Shown in pieces: positions 1-7,019 of a stretch of 56,032 nucleotides of DNA. Position 1 is the first letter of the stretch, and each line of letters opens with the position of its first letter. The notes beneath the pieces were generated by a model that made no database searches, was not told the origin of the DNA, and was given only the letters and a program-made list of their open reading frames with translations. This stretch comes from a virus. The translations under genes were made by a program, and so were the position numbers. The stretch spans positions 1 through 56,032 of the IMG/VR virus record IMGVR_UViG_3300020469_000058, one strand, 5' to 3'.

Positions 1-726
1 AGCAAAGATACTTCCCCCTTCAGATGCACCTTTTGTAATTGTTTTAAATGTCTCTCCCAGTTTAGAAAAATTCTTGAGTTGATTCCTTATGACATCTGAA
101 CTTAGAAAAAACGCTTTTATATTTCTACCGATAGATTTAAAAAAGTCACCTATCTTACCAAAGAACTCAAAGAACTTAGTTGAACCAGAACGAACACTAG
201 CAATAACACTCTTAAACCTTTTTGCAATACTTTCTAGAGTTGTGGTAAATCTACCAAACACTTTAAAGGTATCACCTTTTAAGATTTGTCCTGTTCCAGC
301 TTTACGGAAGATATCTCCTAGTGCATCAAATAACATTGTAATTGGTTTGATTACTCTGTTACTAAAGGCAGTTTTTATAAACTTTGGAGTTATTAATTTG
401 AAAGAGTCTTTGATACCATCAAGAAAACCAACAACAAGTCCCGTAAGTGCCGCACCAATAGCACCAATTACTCCAAGGAAACCCATCCCCTTTGCATCAC
501 CTACCATCTGTCCAAATCTAGGTTGGTCGCCACCACTCTTTTCTTTCTTCTTTTCACGTTCCTTTTCAAGATTGTCGCCTGCCTGATTTGCCATAGATTT
601 AAAGTATTGTGCAAAAGATTTATTCAGACTAGCAAGTTCGCTAATCTGTTTCTCGTCTCTTTTTTCACTTTTAATACCTTCAATCTGAACTGCTTCAGTG
701 AGGTGTGATATGGTTAATTCTGCCAT
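1..726 (-). CDS. Probable tape-measure/tail assembly protein, N-terminal part (cut by window edge)
   Basis: The minus-strand frame is open from an ATG at 726 to base 1, giving 242 codons with no stop, so the C-terminus lies outside the window. The first 75 residues are charged and Lys/Glu-rich. A Gly/Ala/Val hydrophobic stretch follows at about residues 85-110, then an amphipathic Phe/Lys-rich region. A hydrophobic segment inside a long helical protein is usual for tape-measure proteins. Its place directly after a chaperone-like gene with a frameshift signal supports that role by analogy with lambda G/GT-H. The start lies 4 nt after the preceding stop (731), so translation is probably coupled. 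It could instead be another internal tail protein; T4 gp29 is the likely counterpart. Confidence 0.55.
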   Translation of the reverse strand, partial: MAELTISHLTEAVQIEGIKSEKRDEKQISELASLNKSFAQYFKSMANQAGDNLEKEREKKKEKSGGDQPRFGQMVGDAKGMGFLGVIGAIGAALTGLVVGFLDGIKDSFKLITPKFIKTAFSNRVIKPITMLFDALGDIFRKAGTGQILKGDTFKVFGRFTTTLESIAKRFKSVIASVRSGSTKFFEFFGKIGDFFKSIGRNIKAFFLSSDVIRNQLKNFSKLGETFKTITKGASEGGSIFA

Positions 727-730
727 TGTC

Positions 731-916
731 TTATCCGTTTTGGTTTTTCATTCGTTCTTCTTGTTCTTTAAGATATTCCTCTAGTAATACTAGGTAAATC
801 TCCCTCTCCCATGGCATCATATGTTCTATGTCATACAATGAATAATTAAAGTGTTGCATTAACGCAAAGTTGGTCTTAAAATGATTGACCAAATTATCAT
901 GCGAGAGGCATATTAA
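731..916 (-). CDS. -1 frameshift extension of gp26 (chaperone-like C-terminal segment)
   Basis: Immediately after the gp26 stop, the -1 frame is open for 61 codons down to a TAA at 733-731. It has no ATG or ribosome-binding site at its head. The first internal ATG is at 859 and would give only 42 residues. The segment is acidic and amphipathic, with a Pro-Trp-Glu-Arg-Glu stretch and a Leu/Glu/Lys-rich end. Slippage on the T-run at 922-915 would join it to gp26 as a protein of about 296 residues. This layout matches tail-assembly chaperones that precede tape-measure genes. Alternatives are independent translation from the ATG at 859 or from a TTG codon. Confidence 0.55.
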   Translation of the reverse strand, partial: LICLSHDNLVNHFKTNFALMQHFNYSLYDIEHMMPWEREIYLVLLEEYLKEQEERMKNQNG

Positions 917-1620
917 AAAAAATCTTGAAGACCCTCCAGAGTCACTTTATTCTCGTGACCACATGTACATTTAAACTCTACTTCTTTTTTCATGACTGGT
1001 ACAGTTTTTAGGTATTCACCAACCTTTGTAAACTGTATGTTTGTCATTGAATCTATAAATTCATTCAGTTCTTTTTTACTTACGTCTGATACAAGATGAT
1101 GTTCGTCTTCTGTCATGATTGCAACCATACAGTCTTCTAACATCATGAATCCAAACTCCGCTTCAGAAACACCTTCACGGAAGTTCTTTACGAATCCATC
1201 ATAAGTAGGATATCTTAGTTCAATAGAGATATCATCTGTAATCTCAACCACATTGTTTGCATCTGATTTTGTAACTTCAAGAGACGATAAGTCAATATCA
1301 ACCTCTGTCCTTAACTCACATTCTTCAGCCTCACATTTAAAGTGTAAGGTTGATGTCTCACCAACCGACTTACTACGAATCTGAGTGAACATGTATTCAA
1401 CATCGAACGTTGCAAGGTCACTTGTTTTAATATCTTCATTCACACATGCGACAACGGTATCGACCATTGCCCTCATTGCCTGTTTCTGGTCTTGCGACTC
1501 AAAAGCAGAGAGAAGAAGTTTCTCTTCTTTGACCAAATATGGTCTATATGTGACAACCTTTTCAGATGATGGGATTACCATCTCATACTTTAGATTATCA
1601 TTTAACTTAGGTAGTGCCAT
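913..1620 (-). CDS. 26: Baseplate hub subunit gp26-like / tail assembly chaperone
   Basis: The 235-residue product begins Met-Ala-Leu-Pro-Lys-Leu-Asn, as marine T4-like gp26 homologues do. I chose the ATG at 1620 because GGAG lies 6 nt upstream. An in-frame TTG at 1632 would place that ribosome site inside the gene. Near the C-terminus is a Cys-x-Cys-Gly-His stretch and in the middle two more cysteines, suggesting a small metal-binding element. In T4, gp26 takes part in central baseplate hub assembly. Here it sits just upstream of the probable tape-measure gene and ends on a slippery sequence, suggesting that the short and the frameshifted forms act as tail-assembly chaperones. Family assignment is fairly firm; the chaperone role is inferred. 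Confidence 0.75.
   Translation of the reverse strand: MALPKLNDNLKYEMVIPSSEKVVTYRPYLVKEEKLLLSAFESQDQKQAMRAMVDTVVACVNEDIKTSDLATFDVEYMFTQIRSKSVGETSTLHFKCEAEECELRTEVDIDLSSLEVTKSDANNVVEITDDISIELRYPTYDGFVKNFREGVSEAEFGFMMLEDCMVAIMTEDEHHLVSDVSKKELNEFIDSMTNIQFTKVGEYLKTVPVMKKEVEFKCTCGHENKVTLEGLQDFF
915..922 (-). promoter_or_regulatory. Putative -1 ribosomal slippery site (run of eight T)
   Basis: The last codons of gp26 read GAT TTT TTT TAA, so the 0-frame contains a perfect X-XXY-YYZ heptamer (T TTT TTT) directly before the stop. A -1 slip continues as TTA ATA TGC into a 61-codon open frame. I did not identify a clear downstream pseudoknot by eye. Confidence 0.55.
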
Positions 1621-1635
1621 TATATTCTCCAAATA

Positions 1636-2337
1636 TTATAAAAATTTCCTAATCAGTTCACCCGCAAGTCCTTCGACAAAATCGTTTCCTACACGGTCAC
1701 CCTTTTTTGACTTCCAATTCTTATATGACAGTTGTACCGTCACTTCAAGTAATTGTCCGTCATCACTCAACTCAATTGCATTCAATGTTGTTGGGTATGC
1801 TTTATCTAGGAGTAACGTATATGTGATATCGTCACCGAACACCGCATTTAAATCAAACTCACCTTGTGCGAGGTCTAACGGGCCTAGTCTTGGTAATCTT
1901 CCTCTAATTGCAGAAGGAATTTTACCAGAGTCAAATAGTTTCTTTTTCTTTATAGGGAAAGAAATACCCTTTTTAATATGTTGAATAATAACAGGATGTG
2001 TGTAATCGTTGTAATATCCAACTTCTTTTGTTTCTGCATTTACTGCTTGTTCTTGCCACAGTTCAAAGTATTCTCTGATACCCATATCATTCAAACAATG
2101 GAACGTGAGTGTTACGTCATCTACTGCATAACCATATGCAACTTTAGTAACATCAATACCCATTGGTCTTTCTGTAGAAAGAATTTGTCTGCCAGGCAAT
2201 GACGCTGCTTTACATAACAAGTTTAAGTTACGTGCGTCACCTTTGATAGGTGGTAAGAAAATCTTATATAGACTTCCTAATGCGATTCCCCCGCCAGCAC
2301 CTACAGATGATTTAAAATCGTCAATACGAATACTCAT
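1636..2337 (-). CDS. 54: Tail-tube-fold protein, gp54-like (baseplate-tail tube junction)
   Basis: The 233-residue protein opens with Asp-Asp-Phe-Lys-Ser followed by a Gly-rich loop, very like the start of gp19 in this window (45617-46144). It shares the pattern of a Leu-Cys-Lys-Ala-x-x-Leu-Pro segment, a Thr-Leu-Thr-Phe strand and a Tyr-Phe-x-x-Trp helix. It is longer than gp19 and lies in a hub operon, which fits T4 gp54, the tail-tube initiator on top of the baseplate. The start codon overlaps the end of the upstream gene (2337), indicating translational coupling. gp48 is the other possible identity, but the protein at 5194-6237 fits gp48 better. Confidence 0.65.
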   Translation of the reverse strand: MSIRIDDFKSSVGAGGGIALGSLYKIFLPPIKGDARNLNLLCKAASLPGRQILSTERPMGIDVTKVAYGYAVDDVTLTFHCLNDMGIREYFELWQEQAVNAETKEVGYYNDYTHPVIIQHIKKGISFPIKKKKLFDSGKIPSAIRGRLPRLGPLDLAQGEFDLNAVFGDDITYTLLLDKAYPTTLNAIELSDDGQLLEVTVQLSYKNWKSKKGDRVGNDFVEGLAGELIRKFL

Positions 2338-2930
2338 TAGTCTTTACCTATTGCCTGTCTTGAATCATAGAATACTTTCTGTGAGTTCGATTTACGGAAC
2401 TGTGCAGTCGGTAAGAATGTTGCAATCTCCCACTCTGGAGCAGGAACTTCTGCAAACTTACTCTTGACATGTGAATTCAAGTAGTGTTTAAAACATGGTT
2501 TGTAGTATCGCAACTTTGCAATACCCTGTAATCTCTTGTAAGTAATATTAAACTTTGCATCGTCAGAGTTCTTACTGGACGCAACTTCCATCAATGCATC
2601 CAACATTTTTGCACGAAGGATAGGTGGAAGATAATGAAGGTTGATTCCATAGAATCCACCCTCTGCTGGCCCGACTACAATAATCAATGGGAATGCATCA
2701 TAGTATGGAAGTTTATCTTTAGTCTTTGGGTCATAGAAAAACATCTGCATAGAACCAATAATACCACGATTCGCTCTTTGTTTTATCTGGTCTTCTTTCA
2801 TCAATGCTTCACGATTGATAGACCGCATGTTAGATGCTTTCTTTCTGAACCATTCACGGGATTCTTTGGTACGGGGAGTAACTCCCGCACGGAATGCCTG
2901 TAATTCTAGTCTGTTGAATATATTACTCAT
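2337..2930 (-). CDS. Conserved marine T4-like protein of unknown function
   Basis: The 197-residue basic protein has a central stretch with Asp-Lys-Leu-Pro-Tyr-Tyr-Asp and Gly-Phe-Tyr-Gly-Ile-Asn-Leu-His-Tyr-Leu. I recognise this pattern from uncharacterised proteins of cyanophages and related T4-like phages, but I cannot assign a T4 gene number with confidence. There are no membrane segments or catalytic motifs. The start ATG lies exactly 5 nt after a minus-strand late promoter (2943-2936), with no room for a ribosome-binding site, so the mRNA may be leaderless. Its place between gp4/radical SAM and the gp54-like gene suggests a virion or tail-assembly role (inference). Confidence 0.7.
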   Translation of the reverse strand: MSNIFNRLELQAFRAGVTPRTKESREWFRKKASNMRSINREALMKEDQIKQRANRGIIGSMQMFFYDPKTKDKLPYYDAFPLIIVVGPAEGGFYGINLHYLPPILRAKMLDALMEVASSKNSDDAKFNITYKRLQGIAKLRYYKPCFKHYLNSHVKSKFAEVPAPEWEIATFLPTAQFRKSNSQKVFYDSRQAIGKD

Positions 2931-2934
2931 AGTT

Positions 2935-4665
2935 CTATTTATACCAATTTAACTTATCTTTCTTATATCTTTCGAGGTTTTTGAAATATTTCTTTACGTC
3001 TTTTCTTGTTATATCGGGTAGTTTTTCTTCGTAAGTCTCTCTCAAGTCATATCCTAGTTGTTTGTACCAACCCATATGCCATCCAGATAGACTTTCTGGT
3101 CTTCCTAGTTTGATTATTCTGTCTGATTGATACTTAGTAGTCCATTCTAACATGTCAATTTGGTCGTAATTTCCACTTGGATGTACCCATACTTGTTGAA
3201 ATGTTTTTTCTGCACGGTTTTTTAACTCTTCCTTTAGAGCAGCATCTTTTGGAAAATTATCTACCATTTGTCGTAAAGAGGGGTTTGGGTTTATTACTCT
3301 CTTTACTTCCCAGTGTTGATAATAGTAATTTTCTATAGCTTTATCTAAAAGAGTTTTATCTCTCCACGTGTATCCATATTTGGACGGGTCTTTTTCTATA
3401 TCTGAAACTGCATCAACACCATCTGAGACATGTTGTGATATATACAATGGATGTATTGTGACTTGATTCCACCAATACTTATTCAACCATTCTCCAGATT
3501 TATCTAAAGTTTCAAATGTTTCGTGAGGTAATCCCGCAATCATTGTCAATGTTTGATTGTAATGATTACCAGTATGTCTATTCTTCTTAAAATACTCTGC
3601 GGATGCAAGTAATCCCTCTTGCATCTGTAATGGAGAAAAACCTTTGTTAATAGATTTACCAGATGCATGGTTAAATGTTTCAATACCCATAGACTGACTG
3701 GTGAATCCCATATCAATCATATTGTCCCAGTCTTGTTTTGCTCGTCTTATTAACAAGTCACCACGAATAAATCCATGGAACTGAGGTTGAAAGGGAAGTT
3801 TTCTTACAACGTCTGCAAACTTTGATATGTACTCAGAACTTGCATTAGCGGTCTCATCTGCAAGACAGTAATGTGTTACACCCCATTTCTCATAGTTCTC
3901 TCTTAGTTCTTCTTCAAAGTTTTCTGCATGTCTACTATGGTCACCCTTAACACCTAACGGGGAGTAGTCACAGAATGTACATTTGAATATACATCCTCTA
4001 GACAACTCCATGGTCAATACTTCATCCTTTTGTATAAAATCTCTTTCTTCGTATGATGTGTGTGGATTCTTATGAGGAAATGCGGGATAGTCATTAAAAC
4101 AATCCATAATAACAAATTCCTTTCCTACCATGTCTATTTGATTGAAAGGATTAATTTTGACTTTTACTTTAGGGTGTTTTGCATTACCAGTAAAATAATC
4201 ACACAGAGCGACAATTGCATGTTCTCCATTACCTATACAAAAGTAATCGACATTTTCGTGTCGGACAACATTAACTAGTTTATTTGCACCTACTACGATT
4301 TTTACCCAAGGGTATCTTTCCTTAATGTGTTTTATGAGTCTGTTTTGTTTTCTTACTATAGGTGGTGCTTCGTGAATTGAATATGTGAAGAACACACTGA
4401 ACCCTATCCATTTGGTATTCTTAGTGATTCGAGTTTCACAAAATTCATGTAGTTCACTATCGTCCCATGCCTCAAGAAAGTCTACAACTTCAATGTCCCA
4501 CTTCCCAGTATTTCTTAAATGGGTTGCAATTCTATGAGCGCCCGTTCCCCTAACTGGCATTTCTTCCCAATTACCAGAATCATAAACTGCATGTTCTGGA
4601 ACAAATCCTTTACCTATCGGGTATGTAAAGGACGCACCAGTTATTATTAATCCATGGTGTTTCAT
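2935..4665 (-). CDS. Radical SAM enzyme with N-terminal B12-binding-like domain
   Basis: In this 576-residue protein, residues 1-180 look like a B12-binding-type Rossmann domain: alternating strands, Val-Val-Gly-Ala near 125 and a Gly-Asn-Gly-Glu-His near 146. Residues 215-430 carry the radical SAM core, with the 4Fe-4S motif C225-x3-C229-x2-C232 inside Ser-Arg-Gly-Cys. Such enzymes cleave S-adenosylmethionine to a 5'-deoxyadenosyl radical; the substrate is unknown. Similar genes occur in marine T4-like phages. Its start overlaps the end of gp4 (4662-4665), and it is read from the late promoter at 5182-5175 together with virion genes. It may therefore modify a structural protein or act late on host metabolism (inference). 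The C-terminal 140 residues are of no recognised family. Confidence 0.85.
   Translation of the reverse strand: MKHHGLIITGASFTYPIGKGFVPEHAVYDSGNWEEMPVRGTGAHRIATHLRNTGKWDIEVVDFLEAWDDSELHEFCETRITKNTKWIGFSVFFTYSIHEAPPIVRKQNRLIKHIKERYPWVKIVVGANKLVNVVRHENVDYFCIGNGEHAIVALCDYFTGNAKHPKVKVKINPFNQIDMVGKEFVIMDCFNDYPAFPHKNPHTSYEERDFIQKDEVLTMELSRGCIFKCTFCDYSPLGVKGDHSRHAENFEEELRENYEKWGVTHYCLADETANASSEYISKFADVVRKLPFQPQFHGFIRGDLLIRRAKQDWDNMIDMGFTSQSMGIETFNHASGKSINKGFSPLQMQEGLLASAEYFKKNRHTGNHYNQTLTMIAGLPHETFETLDKSGEWLNKYWWNQVTIHPLYISQHVSDGVDAVSDIEKDPSKYGYTWRDKTLLDKAIENYYYQHWEVKRVINPNPSLRQMVDNFPKDAALKEELKNRAEKTFQQVWVHPSGNYDQIDMLEWTTKYQSDRIIKLGRPESLSGWHMGWYKQLGYDLRETYEEKLPDITRKDVKKYFKNLERYKKDKLNWYK
2936..2943 (-). 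promoter_or_regulatory. T4-type late promoter (TATAAATA)
   Basis: There is a perfect TATAAATA octamer on the minus strand. It overlaps the last codons and stop of the radical SAM gene (Tyr-Lys-stop = TAT AAA TAG). The next ATG follows after GAACT, exactly 5 nt. In T4 the start of transcription lies about 5-6 nt after the octamer, so +1 should fall on or beside the ATG. Confidence 0.75.
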
Positions 4666-5138
4666 CTTTTTCTTTTGGTGAAAGGTCTCAGTGGTTTTGT
4701 TGATTTAGGAATAAGAGACTTGAGTGGTTCATTCTTTTCAGTCCAGATAACAAATCTCCATCCACGGTCTTTTGCATATTCATTTGCCGCTTCCCACTTA
4801 TTTATATTCTTTACGTAAGTCATACTTTCAGATATAAACTTTTTAGTTCTGCGACTACCTGTAGGAATTCTAGTCTCTTTATCTGGTTTAATCTCAACCA
4901 ACCAAGTCTTACCATCTTCCATGACCATTTTTAAATCCATAAAATATCTATGATAACGCTTGTCAACTTCATATAAGTATGGTATAATAACCTCTTCAGA
5001 AGACCATTTTACTACTTTGGGGTTGTTATCACACCATTTGAATGCATGTTTCTCCCACAGAGAACGATATACCACAACAGTATGGTCTCCCTCGTACTTC
5101 TTTGTGTTTTTTACTCTGTATCTACCCGAATATGCCAT
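4662..5138 (-). CDS. 4: Head completion protein gp4
   Basis: The 158-residue protein starts Met-Ala-Tyr-Ser-Gly-Arg-Tyr. It contains Tyr-Arg-Ser-Leu-Trp-Glu (about 25-30), Ile-Pro-Tyr (about 51-53), His-Arg-Tyr-Phe-Met-Asp (about 63-68) and Leu-Val-Glu-Ile-Lys-Pro (about 79-84). Spacing and residues match the T4 gp4 (gp50) head-completion family, which has a nuclease-like core: D68, E82 and K84 form a PD-(D/E)xK-like set. In T4, gp4 finishes the DNA-filled head before tail joining. An AAGG box lies just upstream of the ATG. A basic C-terminus (Lys/Arg-rich last six residues) probably contacts DNA. It is the first gene of the minus-strand operon, behind the late promoter at 5182-5175. Confidence 0.85.
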   Translation of the reverse strand: MAYSGRYRVKNTKKYEGDHTVVVYRSLWEKHAFKWCDNNPKVVKWSSEEVIIPYLYEVDKRYHRYFMDLKMVMEDGKTWLVEIKPDKETRIPTGSRRTKKFISESMTYVKNINKWEAANEYAKDRGWRFVIWTEKNEPLKSLIPKSTKPLRPFTKRKR

Positions 5139-5146
5139 AAAAACCT

Positions 5147-5154
5147 TATAAATA
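5147..5154 (+). promoter_or_regulatory. T4-type late promoter (TATAAATA) for gp48 operon
   Basis: There is a perfect octamer 39 nt before the gp48 ATG at 5194. It faces the minus-strand late promoter at 5182-5175, so each transcript should run through the other's promoter. Confidence 0.85.
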
Positions 5155-5174
5155 AAGATAACTGATTTATAACC

Positions 5175-5182
5175 TATTTATA
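5175..5182 (-). promoter_or_regulatory. T4-type late promoter (TATAAATA) for gp4 operon
   Basis: There is a perfect octamer on the minus strand, 36 nt before the gp4 ATG at 5138. Its predicted start (about 5169) lies within 10 nt of the predicted start of the opposing promoter. Confidence 0.85.
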
Positions 5183-5193
5183 GAGAAATTACA

Positions 5194-6237
5194 ATGCCGA
5201 CAGTCACAAACATTCAAGACGTACAGGTAGGAGATACTTTAACTTCTGCACAAATAGTTGAAGCAGCAACTGGTAGAAAGCCTGGCATCGAAGAAAACAA
5301 AAGTCGAAAAGACTTAGAGTATCCACTTAACAATCCTGACGAATATAAAGGTCGTTTAATCTTTAACGTAATGAAAGAACCTGAGACTGACCTTGGTAAT
5401 ATTTCAGAAGCAGCAACTTCTTTTGCAAAGTCTGTTGGGGCGGGTTTAAAGAATGCACTTAAAACTGAAAACCCTGAAGAAGTTGCAAAAGCAGTTAAAT
5501 CTCACAAAGGTGAAGATAACGTTCCTATTATTAAACAAAGACCATTAATTAAACTTGATAGACAAGTATCGATGTATCTACCTGTTGGTCTACAATACCG
5601 TGATAACGTTGCATATGAGAATATGGACTTAGGTGGTGCGGGTGCGGCTGCGGAAAGAGGATTACAATCTGGTTCTGGTGCTATTAAGAATTTGATTGAA
5701 GGTGGAATGAAAACTCTGAGTGCGGGTCTTAGTGGTGCGGCAAACAAAGATGTTGCAAAACTAGGTGTTGTTAAACTTGCATCTAAGTTACCTGACGAAG
5801 TATCGGGTGCATTCAAATCAGCAGCGGGGGTGACAACTAATCCAAACACTCGTGTATTATTTAAACAAGTTAATCTTCGTGAATTTGCATTTGCATTTAA
5901 GTTCATTGCAACTTCGTCAAAAGAAGCAGAAGAAGTAAAAGAGATTATTAAACTATTTAGAACAGAACTATATCCAGAGAATATTAATCTAGACGTGGGT
6001 GGAAGTCAAGTTTCTATTGGTTACAAGTTTCCCAACAAATTCCAGATTGATATTGAATATGATGGAGAAGAGATTGCAACAAGAATTAAACCGTGTTTCC
6101 TTAGAGATGTTAGTGTAACATATAATAACACATCAATGACTATGCACAATGACGGGAACTTTCAAGAAATCGAAATGTCATTATCATTCCAAGAAACAAG
6201 AACACTCAACAGAAAAGATGTAGAGGAAGGATTCTAA
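5194..6237 (+). CDS. 48: Baseplate tail-tube cap gp48
   Basis: The 347-residue protein has an N-terminal region rich in Ala/Gly/Lys (about 65-210). The C-terminal domain includes a Phe-Ala-Phe-Lys-Phe strand, a Tyr-x-Phe-Pro-Asn-x-Phe stretch and an ending of Leu-Ser-Phe-Gln-Glu-Thr with Leu-Asn-Arg-Lys-Asp-Val. I know this C-terminal pattern from gp48 of marine T4-like phages. In T4, gp48 caps the baseplate hub and, with gp54, starts tail-tube polymerisation. It is the first gene of a long plus-strand baseplate operon with its own late promoter. It ends in TAATG, shared by one base with the next gene. Confidence 0.75.
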   Translation: MPTVTNIQDVQVGDTLTSAQIVEAATGRKPGIEENKSRKDLEYPLNNPDEYKGRLIFNVMKEPETDLGNISEAATSFAKSVGAGLKNALKTENPEEVAKAVKSHKGEDNVPIIKQRPLIKLDRQVSMYLPVGLQYRDNVAYENMDLGGAGAAAERGLQSGSGAIKNLIEGGMKTLSAGLSGAANKDVAKLGVVKLASKLPDEVSGAFKSAAGVTTNPNTRVLFKQVNLREFAFAFKFIATSSKEAEEVKEIIKLFRTELYPENINLDVGGSQVSIGYKFPNKFQIDIEYDGEEIATRIKPCFLRDVSVTYNNTSMTMHNDGNFQEIEMSLSFQETRTLNRKDVEEGF

Positions 6238-7019
6238 TGACAACAAAATATTTTAAAAACTTTAATATTGTCGGATATAATTTTGGTAATGAGACCTCTT
6301 CAGTTCTCTTCGATGACCTCTCACAATATGTAGATATTATTGATGGACTGAAAGATAATGTTTCTTTCTATGAACAGTATACTGTAGTTGCGGGTGAAAG
6401 ACCTGATACTCTTTCATACAAGTTATATGGAACTACTAATTATTACTGGACATTCTTTCTTATGAATGACCACTTACGTGAGTCTGGATGGCCAATCCCT
6501 ACATATGAACTATTGGATACTGCAAAAACAAAATATCCATATAGAATTGTTACAACAAACTCAGATATATCAACATCATTTCCAGTTGGTCAGATTGTAA
6601 CTGGAGTAAATAGTGGTACTGTCGGTACTATAATCAAACGAAACCTTGACATGGGTCAATTAGTAATTGATACTTCATTAACGCCTGGCGATTACTTTGG
6701 TAAATATCCTAACCTTGAAAACTTTGGCCCTACAGAGAACATACAATACACTGCTCAAGATGGTGCATTCTATACTGCAACACTTGTTAAAGAATCTGAA
6801 CAATACAATGCAGTTCATCATTACGAAGATACTAATGGTGTATGGCAAGACTTGACATTATTTGATTTTGATACACCAAATCCTCTCTGGAAACCTGTCA
6901 CTTATAGAGATAGAATTGAAGCAAGGAACGATGAATTAAAATTTATTAATGTTTTAAAACCCGATGTGGTAGACAACGTAGTTAGTGAATTCAATAACTT
7001 TCATAAAAGAGTAGGTTAA
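6237..7019 (+). CDS. 53: Baseplate wedge subunit gp53
   Basis: This 260-residue protein has the gp53 signature Tyr-x-Val-x-x-Gly-Glu-Arg-Pro-Asp-x-Leu-Ser at about 50-60, then Tyr-Tyr-Trp-Thr-Phe-Phe-Leu-Met-Asn. The family is the base-plate wedge protein 53, which in T4 contacts gp6/gp25 and links wedges around the hub. A Gly/Thr-rich beta segment occurs at about 115-180. The C-terminal 70 residues contain Trp-Lys-Pro-Val-Thr-Tyr-Arg-Asp and an ending in Arg-Val-Gly. Start and stop overlap their neighbours by one base (TAATG at both ends), showing tight coupling in the baseplate operon. Confidence 0.85.
   Translation: MTTKYFKNFNIVGYNFGNETSSVLFDDLSQYVDIIDGLKDNVSFYEQYTVVAGERPDTLSYKLYGTTNYYWTFFLMNDHLRESGWPIPTYELLDTAKTKYPYRIVTTNSDISTSFPVGQIVTGVNSGTVGTIIKRNLDMGQLVIDTSLTPGDYFGKYPNLENFGPTENIQYTAQDGAFYTATLVKESEQYNAVHHYEDTNGVWQDLTLFDFDTPNPLWKPVTYRDRIEARNDELKFINVLKPDVVDNVVSEFNNFHKRVG

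Noticed and set aside
89-708. Plus-strand open frames at the left edge (89-586, 523-708)
   Set aside because: They are shadows of the minus-strand probable tape-measure gene, which has a natural start, codon use like its neighbours and continues the operon.
1621-1632. Upstream TTG start for gp26
   Set aside because: It would put the GGAG ribosome site inside the gene. The ATG at 1620 matches the family N-terminus (Met-Ala-Leu-Pro).
4799-4806. Minus-strand TATAAATA inside gp4
   Set aside because: It lies in coding sequence more than 130 bases before the next start, and an AT-rich genome yields such octamers by chance. It could be real but is not supported.
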